From DATKKX01 sp035542775 (GTDB lineage: Bacteria; Planctomycetota; Phycisphaerae; UBA1845; UTPLA1): a stretch of DNA of 5,159 nucleotides. The translations under genes were made by a program, and so were the position numbers. Shown here piece by piece: positions 1-4,563 of the stretch. The notes under the pieces were generated by a model that was not told the origin of the DNA, did not search any database, and worked only from the letters and a program-made list of their open reading frames with translations. Location: contig DATKKX010000069.1 of NCBI GenBank assembly GCA_035542775.1, positions 1 to 5,159 of the forward strand, read 5' to 3'. Every line of letters starts with the position of its first letter. The first letter of the stretch is position 1.

Positions 1-171
1 TCCCCATTCGGCGGATGTCACCGGCTCCACGTGTCCGCTGGACATTGCGGTTTGCCATTGGTCCAGCGATTCGGTGACGAAGTAGGGGCTGCCCAACGCC
101 GGCGCTCCCGGACTGAAGGCGGCCAGGAGGCACAACGTCCCGGCCAGAAATGGAAACACATTTGTTTTCAT
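1..171 (-). CDS. Exported protein of unknown function, N-terminal part (runs off left edge)
   Basis: Fifty-seven codons are visible, reading from an ATG at 171 down to position 1 with no stop. The N-terminus MKTNVFPFLAGTLCLLAAFS is a classic Sec signal peptide: one Lys, then a hydrophobic core at about residues 5-19, then a small-residue region with likely cleavage after Ala25 (A-P-A) or Gly27. There is no lipobox around Cys14. The mature part begins SPYFVTESLDQWQTAMSSG, which I do not recognise; the style resembles the start of some secreted PEP-CTERM-type proteins, but the sorting signal would lie outside the window. The start is fixed by a strong Shine-Dalgarno sequence, AAAGGAG, 7 nt before the ATG. 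It is the only gene here with such a strong site. No clear promoter was found just upstream. Confidence 0.8.
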   Translation of the reverse strand, partial: MKTNVFPFLAGTLCLLAAFSPGAPALGSPYFVTESLDQWQTAMSSGHVEPVTSAEWG

Positions 172-177
172 GGCTTG

Positions 178-184
178 TCTCCTT
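178..184 (-). promoter_or_regulatory. Strong Shine-Dalgarno of the left-edge exported protein
   Basis: On the minus strand AAAGGAG ends 7 nt before the ATG at 171. This decides the start of the exported protein. It contrasts with hpt and truA in the same window, which have no recognisable Shine-Dalgarno sequence. Confidence 0.75.
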
Positions 185-444
185 TCATGGACCAGTTTTC
201 TCGTTAAGGACCTTTATTCGCAGCGCGGATTCAAACTGGAGGTCTCATCCCGCGCCGTAGCCTGGGTTTGGCGGCTCCCAGCGGTGAAGCCCGCCGTGGC
301 GAGAAGTGCCCGCACTCATTGGGATTGCGAGCCCCGTCTGCCTCGCCGAGGCTAAACACGGTGAAGCCTCTTTCTTCTCGTTGGGGGTGGGAGGTGTTCC
401 TATCCAACCGGCTTCGTGTACGCCTGCCTCCGGTGACCTCATGG

Positions 445-469
445 GTCGGGGAACGCCGACGCCTGTCGG
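445..469. other. Mutually exclusive hairpin pair (GTCGG / CCGAC / GTCGG)
   Basis: CCGAC at 456-460 can pair with GTCGG on its left (445-449, 6-nt loop) or with GTCGG on its right (465-469, GCCT tetraloop). Only one pairing can form at a time, as in a simple two-state switch. Five-base-pair stems are common by chance in GC-rich DNA, so the weight comes mainly from the surrounding hairpin-rich region. Confidence 0.25.
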
Positions 470-491
470 TCTGATGGAGGGGAGATGTGCG

Positions 492-525
492 GAGTTCCCC
501 GAACTCACATGGACCACCCTCCATG
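492..525. repeat. Two adjacent perfect hairpins
   Basis: GAGTTC (492-497) pairs with GAACTC (501-506) across a CCC loop. One base later, CATGGA (508-513) pairs with TCCATG (520-525) across CCACCC. Both stems are perfect 6-bp helices and could stack on one another. Confidence 0.5.
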
Positions 526-566
526 CTGGTCGACGCCCGATAAGGGGATGTGGCCACTCCGTCCAA

Positions 567-592
567 GTTTTCCAGGGTCAATCCAAGAAAAC
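567..592. repeat. Hairpin GTTTTC / GAAAAC
   Basis: A perfect 6-bp stem at 567-572 and 587-592 has a 14-nt loop. It is AT-rich in a GC-rich setting, which makes chance pairing somewhat less likely than for the GC stems nearby. Confidence 0.4.
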
Positions 593-634
593 CGCGGCGA
601 AGGGAGGCTCTCACAGTTCGCTCCGCCGTTGATG

Positions 635-646
635 ACGGATATCCGT
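635..646. repeat. 12-bp perfect palindrome ACGGATATCCGT
   Basis: The 12-bp sequence is self-complementary over its full length, so it could be a protein operator on DNA. In RNA, its left half (ACGG, 635-638) can instead pair with CCGT at 626-629 across TGATG. Confidence 0.45.
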
Positions 647-667
647 ACTTGCGAGTTCGAATTATTC

Positions 668-720
668 CTGGTGCTTGATGGGCCTCAGGCGAGAGGGTTT
701 CGCCGGGGATTGACGACCAG
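668..720. repeat. Nested stem with closing and apical helices
   Basis: CTGGT (668-672) pairs with ACCAG (716-720). Inside it, TTGAT (675-679) can pair with ATTGA (709-713) using two G-U wobbles, and GGCGA (688-692) pairs with TCGCC (700-704) around a 7-nt apical loop. G-U pairs form only in RNA, and only on the plus-strand transcript as read here. Confidence 0.4.
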
Positions 721-848
721 CAGTGCAGGACTTCCCGTAGATGTGGGTGGGCAAGGATAGACGCGGCACTCGCACCGAGCCTCATCTGGGTGTTCCCAGT
801 GGCGCCAAGGGTCGATGGCCGACCGGAGAACGTGTGACGCCGTTTCCA

Positions 849-873
849 CGCCCGTAAACATGACGTACGGGCG
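849..873. repeat. 8-bp hairpin CGCCCGTA / TACGGGCG
   Basis: A perfect 8-bp stem at 849-856 and 866-873 encloses a 9-nt loop (AACATGACG). It is the longest uninterrupted stem with a loop in the left region. No U-tract follows on either strand, so it is not a terminator. Confidence 0.5.
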
Positions 874-942
874 CGTCGGGCCTGCGTTCCCAATCGCCGT
901 GAGCCCACGGTGCCGGACAGTTCTCGCGAGCAGTCGCCATCG

Positions 943-977
943 TCGAGCGCGGTCGACCGCGCCTCGGTTTCTTTCTT
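943..977 (+). terminator. Rho-independent terminator of a plus-strand transcript
   Basis: A 16-bp perfect palindrome at 947-962, centred on TCGA, forms a GC-rich stem. Allowing one bulged C at 963, the stem extends with CGA (944-946) against TCG (964-966). It is followed at once by TTTCTTTCTT (968-977). GC stem plus U-rich tail is the textbook intrinsic terminator, and the tail exists only on the plus strand. No plus-strand protein gene lies upstream in the window, so it probably ends a non-coding transcript. Confidence 0.6.
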
Positions 978-1085
978 AACCTTCGCGTCGTTCTTACCGA
1001 CACACTCTCGTGAGGCGATAGACTTAGACACCTCCGCATCTGGTGTTGTCAGCCTGCGGGGTCTCTCCCGCTCTTACCGTTCAAG

Positions 1086-1109
1086 CAGAGAAATCCGCCT
1101 CCGGCGGAT
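1086..1109 (-). terminator. Possible weak terminator hairpin, minus strand
   Basis: ATCCGCC (1093-1099) and GGCGGAT (1103-1109) form a perfect 7-bp stem with a 3-nt loop. On the minus strand it is followed by TTCTCT, a weak U-tract. It would stop transcription coming leftward from under the Cys-rich gene. It could equally be a hairpin in the leader of the gene that starts at 1165. Confidence 0.3.
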
Positions 1110-1164
1110 CTCACCGGCGCTGCATATTCACCGCGCGTCGGGCTTGCGATGAAAGGCCGCAGTC

Positions 1165-1512
1165 ATGCTCGATTTCAGGTCAGCGCGCGACAGGGCCATG
1201 CGTCGTGCGATCGAAACGGGCCACATGCCCAACATGGACGTCATCCACGCCCGGCAGAAGATGGAAGGTTTTGAACCATGCTTCGGAAGGACCGAGATGG
1301 TCTGTCAACGCACCGGTTGCCGGTGGCATGGTGATTGCGCGGCGCTGGCTACGTTCCGTCCGGTGCGCGGTTTAGGCTTGCGCCGTGAATCACGGCCCAC
1401 GCTGACGCATGCGGCGAAATTGGGGGCAGCGACTTTCCGTGACGGCCGCGGCATGCTGGAAGCCCAGCACGCGTCACTCAAGCGCAGCACCGTGGAGCCG
1501 CAGCTAAAGTAG
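1165..1512 (+). CDS. Small Cys-rich protein, putative metal-binding, function unknown
   Basis: The protein has 115 residues and is basic. It has no signal peptide or membrane segment and is probably cytoplasmic. The core is PCFGRTEMVCQRTGCRWHGDC at residues 38-58 less its final residues, with Cys39, Cys47, Cys52, Cys58 and His55. The C-x7-C-x4-C-x5-C spacing with an embedded CRW suggests a small zinc or Fe-S site. From memory, similar short Cys clusters of the form CFG...C....CRW....C occur in planctomycete hypothetical proteins, but I cannot name a family. The N-terminal 35 residues look helical and charged (RSARDRAMRR). The tail after residue 65 is Arg/Lys-rich and may be disordered. The ATG at 1165 follows GAAAGG at 1151-1156 by 8 nt, a moderate Shine-Dalgarno match. 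The gene stands alone and converges on the minus-strand operon. No promoter was identified. Confidence 0.7.
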   Translation: MLDFRSARDRAMRRAIETGHMPNMDVIHARQKMEGFEPCFGRTEMVCQRTGCRWHGDCAALATFRPVRGLGLRRESRPTLTHAAKLGAATFRDGRGMLEAQHASLKRSTVEPQLK

Positions 1513-1529
1513 CGCCGGCATCTTGAGGG

Positions 1530-1586
1530 CTCGTCGCGGGCGGCGCGATGCGCGCGGCGCACGGGTTGCGGGCAGGCCCCGACGAG
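1530..1586. terminator. Large stem-loop between convergent genes
   Basis: CTCGTCG (1530-1536) pairs perfectly with CGACGAG (1580-1586). After a bulged C, GGGC (1538-1541) pairs with GCCC (1576-1579), giving 11 bp. The loop is itself GC-rich (GCGCG repeats) and can fold further. It lies 18 nt after the stop of the Cys-rich gene and 91 nt beyond the stop of the convergent operon. Neither strand shows a U-tract, so it is not a canonical intrinsic terminator. It may act as an mRNA-stabilising or barrier stem. Nothing else was seen in 1513-1676. Confidence 0.4.
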
Positions 1587-1676
1587 AAGGCGGGGAGGTC
1601 CGAGGGCGATTTCCACTTTACGGGGCGAGCTTTTTCCGAGAAGCCGGCCTTACGGTCACCATCCTTCGTACGCGTT

Positions 1677-3059
1677 TCAGGCTGGTTCAGGCGAGGACTT
1701 TTGCGTGGTCGCCGGCTGCGGCTGGGTCTGCGCCGGGGGCGGAGGAGACGCCGGCGGCGGGGGCTGGGCTGCAGATTGCTGCTGCGGCGGGCCCGCCGAG
1801 GCCGGAAGTGCCGGCGGCGGCTGGGACGGAGGGGGTTGCGGCTGAGCGGGAGGCGGGGTCGGCGGCGTTGCCGGCGCGGCCGGTCGCTGGGGCTGGCCCT
1901 CCGGGGGTCCTAGCTTTCGTTGCTCGGTGGTCAGGACCTGCTCCCACAAGCGGTTCTTCATGCGGTTGAATATGTCGCCGATGGGGGCGAGCAGGCGTTT
2001 CAATTCCTCCTGCTGGATCTTCAGTTGCTCCGGCGAGCCGGCCGACTTCTGGATGAGCTGCTCGCATTTGGCAATCTGATCACGGCGGGCGTCGCGGATC
2101 GAGATGGCCTCCTGCTTTGAGCCCTTCAGGATCGCCTGGGCCGCGGTCCGTTGCACGTCGGTACACCCATACTTGTCGCAGAACAGCTTGACGTACCGAT
2201 CCCACGCGGAGTCGTCAGTGGGGTTGATATTGTCGATGGCGATCTTCTTTTCGTTGGCCGCGGCCACCAGGGCGTCCTTGGCGGCGTTCGAGCGTCGATA
2301 CGCGTCCATCGCTGCTAGGTGGATCGGATCATCCTGCAGGCCCCAGTCGGTCGGGTTCCACCCGCCCTGCTCCCATCGCTTGACCATCTCGGTGACGTCG
2401 TGGTGTCGCTTGACCAGCGCCGAGACGTCGGCGTCGAGCAGTTGCTGCTGCTCGGGGGTCATAGTCTTCTTGAGATTTCCCGTGACCCGCTGCATCGAAT
2501 CGAGGGCGTCGGCCATGATCGGCTTGATTGCTGTGGACCAGCGCTGCACCTGCTCGGGGGTGAAGGGCTCGTTGGCGGCCCGCGTCTTCACTACCTCCAT
2601 GGCCACGGGAAGGATTTCTTTGAAATGCTTTGCCGTAACCAGCAACGTCTCGCGCTGGATCTCAGAGTTCATGTTCGATCGCTGGTCGGGCGAGAGGTTG
2701 TACCGCGCCTGGAGCGCGTTCATGAACGCTTCCTGACGCTCCTGCGGCTTCCAAGGGGGAATGCGGCCGACGTCGCGCATGAGCGTCTGGGCGTATTGAT
2801 CGGGCTCGGACGTCCAGCCTTGTTGCTGGAATACGTTGTTGGTGGCCTGATCGATGACGACGTACTGCTGGTCCCAGGAGCCGATGAGGTCGGCGTTCTT
2901 CTGCACCTCCTTCAGTTGCTCAATGTCCTGCGGCGTGACCTCAGGCTGGTTCTGGGCCTGGGCGGGAAGGCCGAGAGCGAAAAGAACAACGCCAGCCGCC
3001 GCCGCAACGCCGACCATTCCACGCCATCCGCGCCGCACGCGCCGTGTCTCACAGTCCAT
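1677..3059 (-). CDS. Exported helical protein with recurrent T/S-P-x-Q motifs and a Pro-rich tail
   Basis: The protein has 460 residues from the ATG at 3059. That start gives a good Sec signal peptide: basic n-region ETRRVRRGWR, hydrophobic core MVGVAAAAGVVLFALGL, and cleavage after A-Q-A at residue 35. An in-frame start at 3161 would bury the signal peptide and overlap the upstream gene by 113 nt. The mature region, about 36-383, is charged, Gln-rich and probably all helical. It carries repeated helix caps: TPQD (42-45), SPDQ (123-126), TPEQ (167-170, 201-204), SPEQ (342-345) and TTEQ (377-380). These recall the LTxxQ motif of Spy/CpxP-like periplasmic proteins, but homology is unproven. Cys294 and Cys299 (CDKYGC) could form a disulfide. 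The last 75 or so residues are Pro/Gln/Ala repeats, likely disordered. The gene overlaps the PH-domain gene by 11 nt and lacks a clear Shine-Dalgarno sequence, so it is probably translated by coupling. Function unknown. Confidence 0.85.
   Translation of the reverse strand: MDCETRRVRRGWRGMVGVAAAAGVVLFALGLPAQAQNQPEVTPQDIEQLKEVQKNADLIGSWDQQYVVIDQATNNVFQQQGWTSEPDQYAQTLMRDVGRIPPWKPQERQEAFMNALQARYNLSPDQRSNMNSEIQRETLLVTAKHFKEILPVAMEVVKTRAANEPFTPEQVQRWSTAIKPIMADALDSMQRVTGNLKKTMTPEQQQLLDADVSALVKRHHDVTEMVKRWEQGGWNPTDWGLQDDPIHLAAMDAYRRSNAAKDALVAAANEKKIAIDNINPTDDSAWDRYVKLFCDKYGCTDVQRTAAQAILKGSKQEAISIRDARRDQIAKCEQLIQKSAGSPEQLKIQQEELKRLLAPIGDIFNRMKNRLWEQVLTTEQRKLGPPEGQPQRPAAPATPPTPPPAQPQPPPSQPPPALPASAGPPQQQSAAQPPPPASPPPPAQTQPQPATTQKSSPEPA
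1700..1908 (-). repeat. Low-complexity proline/glutamine-coding tract
   Basis: This is the DNA behind the Pro-rich tail of the exported protein. It consists of irregular CCG/GCC/CAG-type triplets encoding runs such as PPTPPPAQPQPPPSQPPP. The opposite strand is therefore GGC/CGG-rich, and it stays open in several frames as Arg/Gly-rich shadows. The repeats are imperfect, so slippage is possible but not obvious. Confidence 0.7.
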
Positions 3060-3657
3060 TGTTGTTACGATTCTGCTCACGTCTGATCGCCTCACGAAGT
3101 TTCTCATGCACTTCCAGCGGCCGCGACACGATCCGCCACGAAGCGGTTCCGCTCGGACCACCGCCGCCGGCCGCCGCCGTCTGGAACGTGATTGTCCCTG
3201 TCCGGGTCAGCCGTTCCGGCAGCGAGAAGGTCGCATAGGTGTTTTGCAGCCTGCTCAGAGCACATTCGAACAGCTCAACGTAGAAAACTCCCCGGATTCG
3301 CATCACCCGGTGATTGGTCAGCACATAAAGCCGGGAAACCCATTCCAAGATGGCCCAAGCCAGTCTTGCCCCGGCCACCGCGGCCGCCAACTGATACATG
3401 TACCATCGGTACGCCAGGGGGAACAAATCCCGGCTGGCCAGTGCGCCCAGCAGAATGGCCACCGCCAGCCAACGCAACGATACGATCAATACGAACCAAG
3501 GCGACGGCTTGATCGCGAAATGCACGATCTCGCCGCCGTCCAGCAGATGGGCCGGCACAATGGCCTGGGCCGGTAATCCCACGGCGCCGCTGCTGGGGCC
3601 TTCCGCATGAGCGGTGAGCTTGCGATCCTGTCGGTCGGGCTCGGTGGCAACGGTCAC
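3049..3657 (-). CDS. Two-TM membrane protein with bacterial PH-like (DUF304 type) domain
   Basis: The protein has 202 residues from a GTG start at 3657, which overlaps the hpt stop in the sequence GTGA. GGAG 8 nt upstream supports this start; an ATG farther out at 3819 lies deep inside hpt. A soluble segment of about 35 residues leads to LLDGGEIVHFAIKPSPWFVL (39-58), the usual entry to this family. TM helices follow at about 53-73 and 85-105. Then LYVLTNHRVMRIRGVF (110-125) gives the first beta strands of the PH fold. ECALSRLQNTYATFSLPERL (131-150) matches the strand-turn region typical of YdbS/YdbT-like proteins. A Gly-rich loop (164-170) is followed by the closing strand and a basic C-terminal helix. 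The role is probably at the cytoplasmic face of the membrane; no substrate is known. It is the middle gene of the operon and ends 11 nt inside the next gene. Confidence 0.85.
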   Translation of the reverse strand: MTVATEPDRQDRKLTAHAEGPSSGAVGLPAQAIVPAHLLDGGEIVHFAIKPSPWFVLIVSLRWLAVAILLGALASRDLFPLAYRWYMYQLAAAVAGARLAWAILEWVSRLYVLTNHRVMRIRGVFYVELFECALSRLQNTYATFSLPERLTRTGTITFQTAAAGGGGPSGTASWRIVSRPLEVHEKLREAIRREQNRNNNGL

Positions 3658-4196
3658 GCGTACAACTCCGGGCGAAGCACGCCAATATCCGGCCAGTTGC
3701 GATAGTGGTCGTTGTAATCGAGCCCGTACCCGACCACGAAAGCGTCCTCGATGTCGAATCCAACGAAGTCGGCGAGCAGGTCTTTCGGGGCTTTCGCCGT
3801 TTTTCGGAGGAGGACGCACATCCGGAGGCTGGCGGGCTCCCGTTTCCTCAGCAGATCCATGACTATACGGAGGGTATTGCCGGTGTCCAGGATGTCGTCC
3901 ACGACCAGGACATGACGATCCTTGATATCCAGATCCACATCCTGCACCAAGCGGGCCTTGCCGGGCGTCGTGACCGCTCCGCGATAGCTGCTCATCGTCA
4001 GCAGGCCGATCTTCATCTTGAAGGGAAGCTGTCGGATCAGATCGGCGAGAAAGATGATGGAGCCGGCCAACACCGGGACGATGACAAGGCCGTTGGAATC
4101 ATCACCGTAGGTCTGGCTGATGGCCTCGGCCAATTCCTTGACTCGTTTCTTGATCTGCTCCCTCGTGAGAAGGATGCGCGCCAGGTCTTTTCGCAT
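3654..4196 (-). CDS. hpt: Hypoxanthine phosphoribosyltransferase (purine salvage)
   Basis: This 180-residue cytoplasmic enzyme is the usual length for bacterial Hpt. It transfers the phosphoribosyl group of PRPP to hypoxanthine or guanine, giving IMP or GMP plus pyrophosphate. Visible motifs in order are the PPi loop PVLAGSIIFLADL (41-53), the flexible catalytic loop SSYRG (69-73), the PRPP-binding motif VLVVDDILDTGNTL (96-109) with acidic D100/D101 and the catalytic-type D104, and the purine pocket FVGFDIEDAFVVGYGLDYND (144-163) with the RNWPDIGVL tail. The loop position often held by Lys or Arg (VLKG/LLRG) is Ala44 here. The start at 4196 fits the family N-terminus (MRKDLARILLTREQIKKRVKEL). 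No Shine-Dalgarno sequence precedes it, but TATAAT ends 6 nt before the ATG. It is the first gene of a three-gene operon and overlaps the next gene by 4 nt. Confidence 0.97.
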   Translation of the reverse strand: MRKDLARILLTREQIKKRVKELAEAISQTYGDDSNGLVIVPVLAGSIIFLADLIRQLPFKMKIGLLTMSSYRGAVTTPGKARLVQDVDLDIKDRHVLVVDDILDTGNTLRIVMDLLRKREPASLRMCVLLRKTAKAPKDLLADFVGFDIEDAFVVGYGLDYNDHYRNWPDIGVLRPELYA

Positions 4197-4202
4197 GGAG
4201 GC

Positions 4203-4231
4203 ATTATAGGGTCAAGCCGCGGATAGATACA
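4203..4231 (-). promoter_or_regulatory. Promoter of the hpt operon, probably giving a leaderless mRNA
   Basis: On the minus strand a perfect TATAAT occupies 4203-4208, and the hpt ATG begins 6 nt downstream at 4196. A sigma-70-type start 6-7 nt after the -10 box would fall on or next to the A of the ATG. The 17-nt-spaced -35 position (4226-4231) reads TGTATC, a poor match. TTGACC lies directly against the -10 box and is not correctly spaced. No Shine-Dalgarno sequence is present between the two. Confidence 0.55.
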
Positions 4232-4525
4232 GCAGGGGCAGGCGGCCGAGAGGAGGAGAACGCCCGCGAAAGTCCATCACTCGGTGATCGGCGGTGGGTG
4301 TGGGCGGCGCAGCGGTGCGGGCTCGCCGAATTGCTTCCTTCAGTCCAGAATCTTGTCGAGGCATTGGAGCATCTGGTCCAGGGGGCAAGCTGGCAAACAC
4401 AAGAAGCTTCTCCTTCCACGGTTCATCGCAGCCCGCGGGCCAGCCTTCCCCTGATTCCTACTGTTGGCCCTATGTCACGCCATGTGCCTCCGGTCGTGAG
4501 CGGGTCAGCAGAACACGTCCACGCG

Positions 4526-4554
4526 TTGCCCCCGGGTCGATCTGCTCATACCAT
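4526..4554 (+). promoter_or_regulatory. Possible truA promoter close to the start codon
   Basis: TTGCCC (4526-4531) and TACCAT (4549-4554) each match the sigma-70 consensus at four of six bases and are separated by exactly 17 nt. The predicted transcription start, near 4561, leaves a leader of only about 3-6 nt before the ATG pair at 4564/4567. No Shine-Dalgarno sequence is present, which fits a near-leaderless message. Confidence 0.4.
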
Positions 4555-4563
4555 TTACATCCG

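Larger units (their letters stand above)
222..977 (+). ncRNA. Candidate structured non-coding RNA ending in an intrinsic terminator
   Basis: No protein gene is convincing in 172-1164, yet the stretch is full of short perfect stems. Examples are 223-228/250-255, 262-266/277-281, 340-344/348-352, 492-497/501-506, 508-513/520-525, 567-572/587-592, 668-672/716-720 enclosing 688-692/700-704, 786-790/795-799, 849-856/866-873 and 895-901/906-912. They follow one another closely and lead to a terminator-like hairpin plus U-tract at 943-977. That terminator points to plus-strand transcription, with no plus-strand gene upstream to explain it. I found no signature of RNase P RNA, tmRNA, SRP RNA, 6S RNA, rRNA, a group I or II intron, or a common riboswitch. 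The 5' end is unknown: no good promoter was seen, and 222 is only where the first stem begins. By rough estimate, stems of 6 bp or more exceed chance about two-fold, so this is a hypothesis. It could also be a long regulatory intergenic region or decayed DNA. Confidence 0.35.
4197..4563. other. Divergent intergenic region between hpt and truA
   Basis: These 367 bases carry the hpt and truA promoters at their two ends. A small inverted repeat, ATCAC-TCG-GTGAT (4276-4288), lies about 80 nt upstream of hpt and could be an operator. GCCCGCGGGC (4431-4440) is a 10-bp palindrome. Short reading frames on both strands show third-position usage less GC-biased than truA and hpt and have no ribosome binding sites. 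I see no convincing gene or RNA in the middle of the region. Confidence 0.5.

Noticed and set aside
229..243. TTCAAAC resembling a tRNA T-loop
   Set aside because: The flanking bases GCGGA and TGGAG do not pair, and there is no acceptor stem or anticodon arm.
231..1031. 266-codon open frame on the minus strand across the left region
   Set aside because: It starts at a GTG directly abutting GGAG with no spacer. Composition is Arg/Ser/Thr-rich with mixed third positions and rare codons (TTA, CTA, ATA, AGA), no domain is recognisable, and it covers the hairpin cluster. Long chance frames are common in GC-rich DNA.
172..1164. RNase P RNA, tmRNA, rRNA or self-splicing intron in the left region
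   Set aside because: None of the conserved core sequences, such as GAGGAAAGTCC of RNase P, tmRNA tRNA-like ends or intron domain V, was found by eye on either strand.
1523..1969. Ala/Gly- and Arg-rich frames on the plus strand
   Set aside because: They are produced by the GGC/CGG-rich complement of the proline-rich tail and have no independent support.
2104..2736. 210-codon plus-strand frame
   Set aside because: It is another antisense shadow of the same gene, Ser/Cys/Arg-rich and without a ribosome binding site.
2319..3086. 255-codon plus-strand frame opposite the exported protein
   Set aside because: It is the Leu/His/Val-rich antisense shadow of a gene that has a signal peptide, sensible operon position and repeated motifs on the minus strand.
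3060..3161. Upstream extension of the exported protein to an ATG at 3161
   Set aside because: It would place 34 residues before the signal peptide and overlap the PH-domain gene by 113 nt. The ATG at 3059 gives a normal signal peptide.
3658..3819. Upstream extension of the PH-domain protein into hpt
   Set aside because: The added residues are an Arg-rich shadow of hpt. The GTG overlapping the hpt stop has GGAG at the right distance.
4204..4419. Two overlapping minus-strand frames upstream of hpt
   Set aside because: They overlap the hpt promoter, are rich in Ser/Arg/Pro, and have no ribosome binding site or family resemblance.
4340..4426. 28-codon minus-strand mini-frame ending LDQMLQCLDKILD
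   Set aside because: The C-terminus looks protein-like, but there is no Shine-Dalgarno sequence or promoter, and it is short enough to be chance.
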